A stretch of 64,000 nt of DNA from Bacillota bacterium (GTDB lineage Bacteria > Bacillota > Clostridia > Oscillospirales > Ruminococcaceae): NCBI GenBank assembly GCA_023396225.1, contig JAEWWT010000024.1:1-64000 (forward strand), given 5' to 3'. A program made the translations under genes and the position numbers. The notes under the pieces were generated by a model. The model worked only from the letters and a program-made list of their open reading frames with translations, was not told where the DNA came from and searched no databases. Shown here piece after piece: positions 34,910-43,359 of this stretch (position 1 is its first letter; every line of letters starts with the position of its first letter).

Positions 34910-37321
34910 TTATTTTGCTACTATATTGACCAGACGTCCCTTAACGTAAATTTCTTTTATAATATCCTTACCGTTCAGAGCTTCGGCAACTGTAGGATCT
35001 GCCTTTGCAAGTGCAAGTGCTTGTTCCTGATCAGCGTCAGCAGGTATCATAAGCTTAGCTTTGATCTTACCGCTAATCTGTACAGCTATTTCAATTGTAC
35101 TTTCAACGCAGAGCGTCTCATCATGTGTCGGCCACTTCTGCTCATTGAGCACACCTTCAAATCCAAGAATGCTGTAAAGCTCTTCAGTAACATGAGGGGC
35201 AAACGGATTGAGGAGCATAATTATTGTTCTGTATTCAGCCTTATTTACAGCGCCTGTCGCAGAAATATCATTGAGCAGAGCCATCATAGCAGCAATTGCT
35301 GTATTGAATTTTAAATTTTCAATATCTTCAGAAACCTTCTTGATTGTCTTGTGCATAGCAGACTTTACGATGTCACGGTATTCATTACCGTCCATAATAA
35401 TATCCTGCAATGCCCATACCTTATCAAGGAATCTCTTACAGCCCTTTATGCTTGATGTGCTCCAAGGAGCCGTTTTTTCAAAGTCACCAACAAACATTTC
35501 ATAAAGTCTGAGTGTGTCTGCACCGTACTCGCTGATAACGTCATCAGGATTGATTACATTGCCCCTTGACTTACTCATCTTCTGTCCGTCTTCACCGAGA
35601 ATCATACCATGTGAAGTTCTCTTCATGTATGGTTCCTTAGTGTTTACAGCGTCTATATCATAAAGGAACTTGTGCCAGAATCTTGAGTAGAGGAGATGGA
35701 GAGTTGTATGCTCCATACCACCGTTGTACCAGTCAACAGGCATCCAGTATTTTAATGCTTCCTTTGAAGCAAGTTCATTTTCATTTGTAGGGTCACAGTA
35801 ACGCAGGAAGTACCATGATGAACCTGCCCATTGTGGCATAGTATCTGTCTCACGCTTAGCAGGACCGCCGCAGTGAGGACATGTTGTATTTATAAAGCTG
35901 TCAAGGTTTGCAAGAGGGCTTTCTCCGTTATCTGTAGGCATATAGCTTTCAACATCAGGAAGTGTGAGAGGAAGCTCACTTTCAGGGAGCGGAACCCATC
36001 CGCATTTTTCACAGTATACAAGAGGAATAGGCTCGCCCCAGTATCTCTGACGTGAGAATACCCAGTCTCGAAGTTTGAAGTTTACCTTTGACTTGCCCTT
36101 ACCTGTTTCTTCAAGCCATTCTTTTATCTTAACTTTTGCTTCTTCAACAGAAAGCCCGTCAAGGAATCCGCTGTTTACCATAATTCCGGTTGCACAGTCA
36201 GTAAATGCTTCAACTTCAACATTACCGCCCTTGACAACTTCTATTACAGGGAGATTGAATACCTTTGCAAAGTCATAGTCGCGGGTATCGTGTGCAGGAA
36301 CAGCCATAATAGCGCCAGTTCCGTATGTCATGAGAACATAGTCAGAAATAAAGATAGGAATTTCCTTGCCGTTGACAGGGTTTATTGCCATAACTCCCTC
36401 AAGCTTTACTCCTGTCTTATCCTTAGCCATTTCTGTACGTTCAAAATCAGACTTTCTTGCAGATGCCTCTTGATATTCACGGATAGCATCATTGTTTTTG
36501 AGCTTGTTTTCCCATGTCTTTATAATCGGATGTTCAGGGGAGATAACCATATATGTTGCACCGAAAAGTGTATCCGGGCGTGTTGTATATACAGTAAGAG
36601 TATCACCGGCAGTTGTTGAGAAATCAACCTCTGCACCTGTTGAACGTCCAATCCAGTTTGACTGAGTGGTTTTAACTCTTTCAACATAGTTTACTTCTGC
36701 AAGGTCATCGAGAAGACGCTGTGCATATTCTGTAATTTTGAGCATCCACTGTGACTTAACCTTGTGGATAACTTCACCGCCGCAACGTTCGCAGCAGCCA
36801 TTTACAACTTCTTCGTTTGCAAGAACAACCTTACATGAAGTGCACCAGTTTACTGACATTTCCTTTTTGTATGCAAGACCTTTCTTGAACATCTGAAGGA
36901 ATATCCACTGTGTCCACTTGAAATATTTTGGGTCAGTTGTATTGATTTCCCTGTCCCAGTCGAACGAAAGGCCAAGAGCCTGAAGCTGTTCCTTGAAGTG
37001 AGCAACATTCTTTTCGGTTACGATTGCAGGGTGGATTTTGTTTTTTATAGCATAGTTTTCAGTTGGTAGACCGAAAGCGTCCCAACCCATAGGGAAAAGA
37101 ACATTGTAGCCCTCAAGACGTCTTTTTCTTGAAACAATATCCATTGCTGTGTAAGGGCGGGGATGACCTATATGTAATCCCTGTCCTGATGGATATGGAA
37201 ATTCTACGAGAGCATAGAATTTTGGCTTTGTGTAGTCATTTTCAGCGTGGAAAGTATTATGATCTCTCCAGTAATTCTGCCACTTTTTATCTATAGAGGC
37301 AAAATCAAATTTTTCAACCAT
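34910..37321 (-). CDS. leuS: Leucyl-tRNA synthetase
   Basis: 803 residues, class I. HIGH motif in YPSGQGLHIGHPRPYTAMD, a zinc-binding CTSC...CERC insertion, the CP1 editing domain (TVYTTRPDTLFGATYMVISP and TYGTGAIMAVPAHDTRDYDF) and KMSKS in GEDGQKMSKSRGN. It charges tRNA-Leu and clears mischarged products. ATG at 37321 is chosen because AAAGGA is nine bases upstream; the ATG at 37330 abuts that site. No T-box leader is present, and the gene upstream ends 30 bp away. Confidence 0.97.
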   Translation of the reverse strand: MVEKFDFASIDKKWQNYWRDHNTFHAENDYTKPKFYALVEFPYPSGQGLHIGHPRPYTAMDIVSRKRRLEGYNVLFPMGWDAFGLPTENYAIKNKIHPAIVTEKNVAHFKEQLQALGLSFDWDREINTTDPKYFKWTQWIFLQMFKKGLAYKKEMSVNWCTSCKVVLANEEVVNGCCERCGGEVIHKVKSQWMLKITEYAQRLLDDLAEVNYVERVKTTQSNWIGRSTGAEVDFSTTAGDTLTVYTTRPDTLFGATYMVISPEHPIIKTWENKLKNNDAIREYQEASARKSDFERTEMAKDKTGVKLEGVMAINPVNGKEIPIFISDYVLMTYGTGAIMAVPAHDTRDYDFAKVFNLPVIEVVKGGNVEVEAFTDCATGIMVNSGFLDGLSVEEAKVKIKEWLEETGKGKSKVNFKLRDWVFSRQRYWGEPIPLVYCEKCGWVPLPESELPLTLPDVESYMPTDNGESPLANLDSFINTTCPHCGGPAKRETDTMPQWAGSSWYFLRYCDPTNENELASKEALKYWMPVDWYNGGMEHTTLHLLYSRFWHKFLYDIDAVNTKEPYMKRTSHGMILGEDGQKMSKSRGNVINPDDVISEYGADTLRLYEMFVGDFEKTAPWSTSSIKGCKRFLDKVWALQDIIMDGNEYRDIVKSAMHKTIKKVSEDIENLKFNTAIAAMMALLNDISATGAVNKAEYRTIIMLLNPFAPHVTEELYSILGFEGVLNEQKWPTHDETLCVESTIEIAVQISGKIKAKLMIPADADQEQALALAKADPTVAEALNGKDIIKEIYVKGRLVNIVAK

Positions 37322-37350
37322 TTTTATCATTCCTTTGAATTTTATAGTAA

Positions 37351-37941
37351 TTATAAATTATTATCTGAATTTTGATTTGTAATTGCGGTTTCATTCGATT
37401 TTTCTAATAAATCAGAAGTATCTTGCTGATAATTATTCTGATTTTCATTATTTGCTAATTTGTTATACACAGGTGCATTGTCAGCAATATACTGCATAGT
37501 CTTTTTCATTCTAATTGAATTATAGTAGGCTTTGATTTCTTTTTTATTGATTAGCAAAATTGCTAAAACAATATTTATAATACCAATAGCAATAATGCAA
37601 TAACAGTCATATGAAATTATATTACGTGACGGGGCAGGGAACATCATACCATTTCCATCTGTTCCTACAAACTCAAAGATTTTGAATCCATTAACTATAT
37701 TTAGTAATCCTGAAAGAAATCCGGTAATTATGAAGAAGTATCTTACCCAGCGCACTCCGAACATTAATGCAACAGCTGTAGCACATCTTATCAATATTGG
37801 TACAACCTGTTTATTAAAGGTTGTTAGTATTAATAGACTTGTAATAATTAATACAATGCCAATTGCAAATACCCATTGCTTTCCCTTATTTATAGAAATA
37901 TCATATGCGTCAGAAGTGTTAACCTGAGAATTCTCATTCAT
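37351..37941 (-). CDS. Small multi-pass membrane protein, family unknown
   Basis: 196 residues: a short polar N-terminus, about four to five membrane helices (from QWVFAIGIVLIITSLLIL to YCIIAIGIINIVLAILLI), then a 45-residue Asn/Gln-rich cytosolic tail. It is the last of three adjacent small membrane proteins of similar layout, and the only one with its polar region at the C-terminus. AAGGAG precedes the ATG. No function can be assigned. Confidence 0.6.
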   Translation of the reverse strand: MNENSQVNTSDAYDISINKGKQWVFAIGIVLIITSLLILTTFNKQVVPILIRCATAVALMFGVRWVRYFFIITGFLSGLLNIVNGFKIFEFVGTDGNGMMFPAPSRNIISYDCYCIIAIGIINIVLAILLINKKEIKAYYNSIRMKKTMQYIADNAPVYNKLANNENQNNYQQDTSDLLEKSNETAITNQNSDNNL

Positions 37942-38008
37942 AGTTTGTTCTCCTTAAAACTGTCATTAATTATTATGCATATAAATTGCGCGAGTCAAAA
38001 TTGTCATA

Positions 38009-38737
38009 TTATCTGCTGAAATATGCTTTTATACTTTTGCTTACAATTAAGAAAACGCCTACCCCTCCGTAGAGAAGTACACCTATAATATAAATGCCCT
38101 GTAAAAATCCTATTACTGAAAAGTCAATGCTTTGTTCTGCACTGGCATATAAAGTATCAAATATAGCATAGCTTATCAGACAGAATATTGAGGAAAGGAA
38201 CATAATCACTATCATATAAATTCGTGCAGCATTTTTTCCGTTTATAAATTGAAAAATGCAGTATATTCTTATTCCACTTCCAATCAATGAAGCATATTTT
38301 CCGTCAACAAATGTTAATAAAACACCTAGAATGCTTAATATCAAAAGAATAATTCCAATAACCTTAGTAATCTTTTCGCCTCTTCTGCAATTTTCCTCAT
38401 GCTCACTCCAGAAGCTGTCGAGTGTATTAGCAGAACGCTGGGTAAAATTATTATTCGGCATATTGTTATACTGCTGAAAATTCTGATTAACAGGATTAAA
38501 ATTGTTCTGCTGATATCCATTGTTCTGATTGACAGGACTGTAATTATTCTGCTGATATCCATTGTTCTGATTGACAGGATTGTAATTATTCTGTCGGTAT
38601 GCATTCTGTGGTATAGTATTCTGGCTGTTCTGTGCAGAAGAATAATTACTACTACTACGCGTTGCTACTGGTTCTTCTGTACTTCCGTCAAGGTTTTCAA
38701 GAGTAGGAAGTGATCCCATATCAAAGTTGTCATCCAT
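38009..38737 (-). CDS. Membrane protein with Q/N-rich repeated N-terminus
   Basis: 242 residues from ATG 38737 (TTGGAG eight bases upstream; the ATG at 38773 lacks one). The first 105 residues are hydrophilic and start DNFDMGSLPTLENLDGS, then continue in a Gln/Asn-rich tract with three copies of a 14-residue unit, NNYxPVNQNNGYQQ. Four membrane helices follow. The LPTLENLDGS string matches LPVLESLGGND in the next gene upstream, so the two are probably paralogues. Function unknown. Confidence 0.6.
   Translation of the reverse strand: MDDNFDMGSLPTLENLDGSTEEPVATRSSSNYSSAQNSQNTIPQNAYRQNNYNPVNQNNGYQQNNYSPVNQNNGYQQNNFNPVNQNFQQYNNMPNNNFTQRSANTLDSFWSEHEENCRRGEKITKVIGIILLILSILGVLLTFVDGKYASLIGSGIRIYCIFQFINGKNAARIYMIVIMFLSSIFCLISYAIFDTLYASAEQSIDFSVIGFLQGIYIIGVLLYGGVGVFLIVSKSIKAYFSR
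38483..38593 (-). repeat. 42-bp tandem repeat (about 2.7 copies)
   Basis: The unit encodes QNNYxPVNQNNGYQ; copies one and two differ at a handful of bases and copy three is diverged and shorter. In-frame repeats of this length can expand or contract by slippage. Confidence 0.85.
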
Positions 38738-38815
38738 AGGTGTAACTCCAATCTGTATTTTTCTGAAAAGCAAGCAATAAGTGCCGTTGAGAATTAGACT
38801 TATATTTGTAGCATA

Positions 38816-39481
38816 TTATAATTTGTTAAGATATGCTTTTATTTTTACGCTTTTCCAAAGGATAATTGCTATTATAAGACTATATGCAATATTGAAGCAA
38901 TATATAATTGCTGTAAATGATATGCCGCTGCTGTTTGCCGAGCCTGTAAGGTAATTCTGTTTATCACATGTAAGAAGCATCGCAACAGATACCAAAACTT
39001 CGAGAAATGAAAATGCAATAAGCATTATTCTACCATTGTTTTTCTGCATATAAGTTGTGCCAATCAGCAAAAGCAATGCCGAAAGAAGACGCAGAAACAT
39101 ACTTGTAGTGTTCCAGAATGACATATCTAATAACAGCATAAGAATAACATTCACAACGGTAAGAACAATTACGCTGGTGCAGATTACATTGGATAGGATT
39201 TCACCCTTTTCTGCCCATTTACAAAATGTTTCTCTGCATGGCGGCAGATTGTCTTCCTTGTAGAAATCATGGTAACCATTCTTACGGTACTTTTTCAAAT
39301 TATTTGCAGCTGTAATGTTTTTATAATCATAAGGATTATAACTTTTTTCTGCTTGATCAGTATTGCTATTGCTTTTTTCGTCTTCAATGTCATCGTTTCC
39401 GCCAAGTGATTCAAGCACAGGCAGATTTTCAGGTGTAATTTCATAATCAGTCTGATTAAAATATCTTCTTATAATAATCAC
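38816..39481 (-). CDS. Membrane protein, paralogue of its downstream neighbour
   Basis: 221 residues. The acidic hydrophilic N-terminus includes LPVLESLGGNDDIEDE, akin to the 38009-38737 protein. Then a basic stretch and four membrane helices (NVICTSVIVLTVVNVILMLL and three others). The GTG start has a poor binding site (CCAGACAGCGG), and no ATG occurs until the membrane region, so the true 5' end is uncertain. It lies 22 bp after rsfS and may be co-transcribed with it. Function unknown. Confidence 0.55.
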   Translation of the reverse strand: MIIIRRYFNQTDYEITPENLPVLESLGGNDDIEDEKSNSNTDQAEKSYNPYDYKNITAANNLKKYRKNGYHDFYKEDNLPPCRETFCKWAEKGEILSNVICTSVIVLTVVNVILMLLLDMSFWNTTSMFLRLLSALLLLIGTTYMQKNNGRIMLIAFSFLEVLVSVAMLLTCDKQNYLTGSANSSGISFTAIIYCFNIAYSLIIAIILWKSVKIKAYLNKL

Positions 39482-39503
39482 CCGCTGTCTGGAAAGTAAT
39501 TAA

Positions 39504-39863
39504 TTAATTCTGAGTAAGGTACTTACTGATATCGACAACTTCGCCGTCACGCCATAGTCTTTCAAGGGAATAGAAATCTCTTGTTTCCTTATAAAATACA
39601 TGAACGACAATATCGCTGTAGTCAAGTATAATCCAGTTGGAGCCGTTATTTCCCTGAACTCTTGTAGGCTCAATACCGCCTTCTTTAAGTTTGAATTCGA
39701 CCTCATCAGCAAGCGCTCTTGTCTGAGTTGTTGAAGTACCGTTTGCAATTACAAAGTAATCTGCAATAATTGTAAGATTGCTGATTTTAATTACCTTTAT
39801 ATCTTCAGCCTTTTTGCTGTCCAGTGTTTTAACTATAGTCATAATCATTTCGTCCTGTGTCAT
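39504..39863 (-). CDS. rsfS: Ribosome silencing factor
   Basis: 119 residues (Iojap/DUF143). ISNLTIIADYFVIANGTSTTQTRALADEVE and WIILDYSDIVVHVFYKETRDFYSLERLW hold the family's signatures. It binds L14 and blocks subunit joining in starvation. AAGGAGG lies inside the end of yqeK, and the ATG shares one base with the yqeK stop (TAATG). Confidence 0.95.
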   Translation of the reverse strand: MTQDEMIMTIVKTLDSKKAEDIKVIKISNLTIIADYFVIANGTSTTQTRALADEVEFKLKEGGIEPTRVQGNNGSNWIILDYSDIVVHVFYKETRDFYSLERLWRDGEVVDISKYLTQN

Positions 39864-40468
39864 TAAATGTCCTCCTTAATATTTTTTTCTGCCTCTGCAC
39901 TTTTCTTTTGCAGGGCATATTGGTTATATGCGTTTATTGTATGAACTGGGATAAGTGCTCCTTTGGCGACAACATATTCAATAGAGAATTTTAATGCAGA
40001 AAGCATTGCTTTGTCAAGATCTTGGTGGGCAATCTTTCTCATTTTACTGACATCATTATAATTACGGTCAGCTGAAACAAGGTCAGCAAGGTAAATAATC
40101 TTTTCAAGCTTGGACATGTTTCCTCTTGCAACGGTATGATAACGAATTGCATTAAGAATATCCTCATTGCGTATTTCAAGCGTATTTTCAGTATACCATG
40201 CTCCTGACACTGCATGAAAAAGGGGAGGGGAGGAACGCTCAACATCTGTTACATCACGCTGTGATTTTGAAACCATTTTCAGCTGTTCGTCATGAGGTAT
40301 TTCCTTACATATATCATGAAGCAGTCCTGCAAGGTAAGCGTCGCTTTTATTTGCTCCGAATTCCTCCGCAAGACGTATAGCTTCCTCTGCAACGTTAAGG
40401 CTATGTGTATAACGTTTTTGCGAAAGTCTGGCTTTGAGTATATTTTTAAGTTCGCTGACAGAGTACAA
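39863..40468 (-). CDS. yqeK: YqeK-family HD phosphohydrolase
   Basis: 201 residues. HD motif in RYTHSLNVAEEA...AGLLHDICKE, then the YADLVSADRNY metal-site region. Characterised homologues hydrolyse diadenosine tetraphosphate symmetrically. Placed between nadD and rsfS, as in many Firmicutes. Confidence 0.92.
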   Translation of the reverse strand: MYSVSELKNILKARLSQKRYTHSLNVAEEAIRLAEEFGANKSDAYLAGLLHDICKEIPHDEQLKMVSKSQRDVTDVERSSPPLFHAVSGAWYTENTLEIRNEDILNAIRYHTVARGNMSKLEKIIYLADLVSADRNYNDVSKMRKIAHQDLDKAMLSALKFSIEYVVAKGALIPVHTINAYNQYALQKKSAEAEKNIKEDI

Positions 40469-40507
40469 TAATTTTCGCCCCTCTATTTTAGGATAATGCT
40501 GATAGAA

Positions 40508-41131
40508 TCATTTAATGGAGTTTTCTGTATATAAATGATTATTCAATATATATCTTACTACATTATCGGGCATATAGCAAGAAATATCCTCACAGTTAAT
40601 AATTTTTTCACGTATTTGTGTGGAGGAAACTTCAAAAGGTTCAGTGTCAATAATAATGACTTCTCCATATTTTCGCAGATTTTCTGCGGCTTTCAAGAGT
40701 TCATCCTTGTCATCCTTTTCTCTTGAAGCGGCAATAAGTGTACAGAATGAAAGAATTTTATCGAAGTCTTTCCACTTTGTAAATGACGTTACCCCATCAC
40801 TGCCGACAATAAGGTAAAGCTTGTCATCAGGATAAATCTTTTTGAAATGCTCTATAGTATTTATTGTAAAGCTTATATCAGTTTTATCCGTTTCATAGGT
40901 GCTTATTTCAGCGTAAGGAAGATTTTCAAATGCAAGTCTGCACATATTCAACCTATGTTCAGCATCAGCAATATACCCGTTTTTGCCCGCTTTGAACGGA
41001 GAAATATTTGTAGGCATTACTATAACCCTGTCAAGCTTTTCAGCTTTTGCAATGTTTTCAACAAGCCTTATATGCCCGCTGTGAACAGGATTGAAGCTTC
41101 CCCCGAACAGAGCTATCTTTTTTTTAGCCAT
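40508..41131 (-). CDS. nadD: Nicotinate-nucleotide adenylyltransferase
   Basis: 207 residues. GGSFNPVHSGHIRL is the (H/T)xGH nucleotidyl-transfer motif, and SSTQIREKI the C-terminal ISSTxIR motif. It adenylates nicotinate mononucleotide in NAD synthesis. The ATG follows the yhbY stop by one base, so translation is probably coupled; no independent binding site is visible. Confidence 0.95.
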   Translation of the reverse strand: MAKKKIALFGGSFNPVHSGHIRLVENIAKAEKLDRVIVMPTNISPFKAGKNGYIADAEHRLNMCRLAFENLPYAEISTYETDKTDISFTINTIEHFKKIYPDDKLYLIVGSDGVTSFTKWKDFDKILSFCTLIAASREKDDKDELLKAAENLRKYGEVIIIDTEPFEVSSTQIREKIINCEDISCYMPDNVVRYILNNHLYTENSIK

Positions 41132-41132
41132 A

Positions 41133-41420
41133 TCAGAGTTCTATCTTAGGTTCTTTTTTGTTGTGCTTGTAAAGAATAAACTTGCTTCCGATAACACTAA
41201 CTACTTCGGAATCAGTTTTTTCAGCAAGTTCATATGCCGCTTCGGAAGACGACAGCATTGCATTGTCAAGAACCTTCATTTTAATAAGTTCTCTTGCTTT
41301 GAGAGCATCGGAAACCTGTATGATAAGTGTATCTATTATTCCGTTTTTGCCTACCTGCAGAATTGTATCTTCTGTTGCGGCGATTGATCTTAATTTTGCG
41401 CGTTGTTTGCTTGTCAACAT
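41133..41420 (-). CDS. yhbY: YhbY family RNA-binding protein
   Basis: 95 residues of the CRM domain: LTSKQRAKLRSIA at the N-terminus, QVGKNGI (the GxxG RNA-binding loop) and VSVIGSKFILYK. Members bind pre-50S particles. AAAGGATGG precedes the ATG. Confidence 0.94.
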   Translation of the reverse strand: MLTSKQRAKLRSIAATEDTILQVGKNGIIDTLIIQVSDALKARELIKMKVLDNAMLSSSEAAYELAEKTDSEVVSVIGSKFILYKHNKKEPKIEL

Positions 41421-41443
41421 ATTATTCCATCCTTTATATGTGT

Positions 41444-42013
41444 TTATTTTAATAAATCGCCGAGCTTCTGTAGAGCTTTTGCCCTGTGACTTATACTGTT
41501 TTTTTCTTCTGCGGAAAGTTCTGCAAAGGATTTGTTTCCATACATGAAAACAGGGTCATATCCGAATCCATTTTCACCCATTGGTTCATATCCTATATTG
41601 CCTTCACAGTCTCCCCGGACTGTCTGTGCATTTCCGTTTGAGTCTATATAGCAGATTGTACAAACAAACCTTGCAGTACGCTTATCGTCAGCGACGTTTT
41701 CCATGTTTTTAAGTAACTTTGCACATCTATCCTTGTCTGTGCCTTCGCAGTATCTTGCTGAGTATATCCCAGGAGCCTTATCAAGGGCGTCGACTTCAAG
41801 TCCGCTGTCATCTGCAATGACAGCCTTTGAGCATATTCTATGAACTGCATTGGCTTTGAGAAAAGCATTTTCCTCAAAAGTAGAACCTGTTTCATCAACA
41901 TCTATATCAATACCTGCTTCTGATTGAGATACTACTTCATATCCGAGAGGCTCAAGAATCTGACGAACCTCACGGAGCTTATTTTTGTTGTTGCTTGCAA
42001 GAATTATCTGCAT
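41444..42013 (-). CDS. rdgB: XTP/dITP diphosphatase (RdgB/HAM1)
   Basis: 189 residues. ASNNKNKLREV, GSTFEENAFLKA, ADDSGLEVDALDKAPGIYSARY and GFGYDPVF are the family's motifs. It removes non-canonical purine triphosphates from the nucleotide pool. AAAGGTATC precedes the ATG; downstream of ftsY. Confidence 0.96.
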   Translation of the reverse strand: MQIILASNNKNKLREVRQILEPLGYEVVSQSEAGIDIDVDETGSTFEENAFLKANAVHRICSKAVIADDSGLEVDALDKAPGIYSARYCEGTDKDRCAKLLKNMENVADDKRTARFVCTICYIDSNGNAQTVRGDCEGNIGYEPMGENGFGYDPVFMYGNKSFAELSAEEKNSISHRAKALQKLGDLLK

Positions 42014-42058
42014 AAATGATACCTTTCTATATAACTATAATTTACCATTAAGAAATAA

Positions 42059-43324
42059 TTATTCCTCATTGTTTTCATTTTTGTTTTTCTTTTTGCCAAA
42101 TGTTATTTCCTTGAAAAGCCAGCCGAACTTGCCTTTTTTCTTGTCAATCTGTCCTTCAGAAATATCTTCGGTTTCTTCTTCATCTTCGCTTTCAGAATCT
42201 TCCTGATTGAATTCTTCATCTTCTGAGGTATCTTCATCGTCATCATCCTCAACAGGTTCATCCTCAATTTCAGCTATATCATCATTGGTATCATAGTTTT
42301 CAATGTATGCCTCTGTGCTTTCCCAGTTGATTTCGTTGTCGGATTCATCTGTTTCAGTTTCCTGTTCTGCTTCATCCTCTTCTGAAAGCCGCTCATAGTT
42401 ATAATCAAAATCAGTTTCAGAATTGAACAATGCATCAGCATAGTCCTTTGCGCAGAAAGGCTGGAGATCGTCAAGCTTTTCACCGACGCCTACAAGCTTT
42501 ACAGGAATACCAAGCTCACGGTGAATTGAAATAATTATACCACCCTTTGCAGTTCCGTCAAGCTTTGTAAGAACTATACCTGTGATGTCAGCTACTTCGC
42601 TGAAAAGCTTTGCCTGATTAACAGCATTCTGTCCCGTTGTTGCATCGAGAACGAGCAAAGTTTCAAGCGAACATCCCTCTGCCTGCTGATGAATGATTCT
42701 GCTGATTTTCTTTAGTTCATCCATAAGGTTTTTCTTGTTGTGAAGACGTCCTGCGGTATCGCAGATAAGCACGTCAGTGTTTCTTGCTTTTGATGCGGTT
42801 ACAGCATCAAAAACAACAGCGGCAGGGTCAGCACCCTCTGAATGTTTTATTATTCCAACTCCTGCACGTTCAGTCCATATCTGTAACTGGTCAATAGCAG
42901 CGGCCCTGAATGTGTCAGCAGCAGCAACAAGAACATTCTTGCCATCTTTCTTATATTTTGCAGCAAGCTTACCAATAGTTGTTGTTTTTCCCGCGCCGTT
43001 AACACCGATAATCAGAATAACAGACGGGGTTGTAGATGTGTCAATTGGCTTGTCCTCACCGAGCATTTCAATGATTATTTCTTTGATAAGCTCTTTGATT
43101 TCGTTAGGGTCGGTAACTCCTTTATCCTTAACTTTTTTTCTTAATTCAGTGCATATGTCAACAGAGGTTTGGACACCTATATCACACATGATAAGTGTTT
43201 CTTCAAGTTCTTCAAAAAACTCCTCATCAATCTTTGTGAATGAGTTGATAAGATGTTCAACCTTACCCATCATGGAGTCTTTTGTCTTTTTAAAACCCTC
43301 TGCAATCTTATTTAAAATGCTCAT
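42059..43324 (-). CDS. ftsY: SRP receptor FtsY with acidic C-terminal extension
   Basis: 421 residues. A short N-terminal amphipathic segment (MSILNKIAEGFKKTKDSMMG), then the NG GTPase: P-loop GVNGAGKTTTIGKL near 107-120, ADTFRAAAIDQL, DTAGRLHNKKNL, LTKLDGTAKGG and GVGEKLDDLQPF. It receives SRP-ribosome complexes at the membrane. Unusually, about 118 residues follow the G domain: a strongly acidic stretch ending in a basic/aromatic segment, KKKGKFGWLFKEITFGKKKN. In E. coli the acidic A domain is N-terminal. The start ATG at 43324 has AGGAG eight bases upstream; TTG at 43330 is rejected. Confidence 0.95.
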   Translation of the reverse strand: MSILNKIAEGFKKTKDSMMGKVEHLINSFTKIDEEFFEELEETLIMCDIGVQTSVDICTELRKKVKDKGVTDPNEIKELIKEIIIEMLGEDKPIDTSTTPSVILIIGVNGAGKTTTIGKLAAKYKKDGKNVLVAAADTFRAAAIDQLQIWTERAGVGIIKHSEGADPAAVVFDAVTASKARNTDVLICDTAGRLHNKKNLMDELKKISRIIHQQAEGCSLETLLVLDATTGQNAVNQAKLFSEVADITGIVLTKLDGTAKGGIIISIHRELGIPVKLVGVGEKLDDLQPFCAKDYADALFNSETDFDYNYERLSEEDEAEQETETDESDNEINWESTEAYIENYDTNDDIAEIEDEPVEDDDDEDTSEDEEFNQEDSESEDEEETEDISEGQIDKKKGKFGWLFKEITFGKKKNKNENNEE

Positions 43325-43359
43325 ATACAAATCTCCTAACCCGCATATAAATGCGTATG

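Noticed and set aside
38341..38713. Two overlapping frames across the 42-bp repeat
   Set aside because: They are alternative readings of a tandem repeat whose length is a multiple of three; only the membrane-protein frame has a binding site and extends past the repeat.
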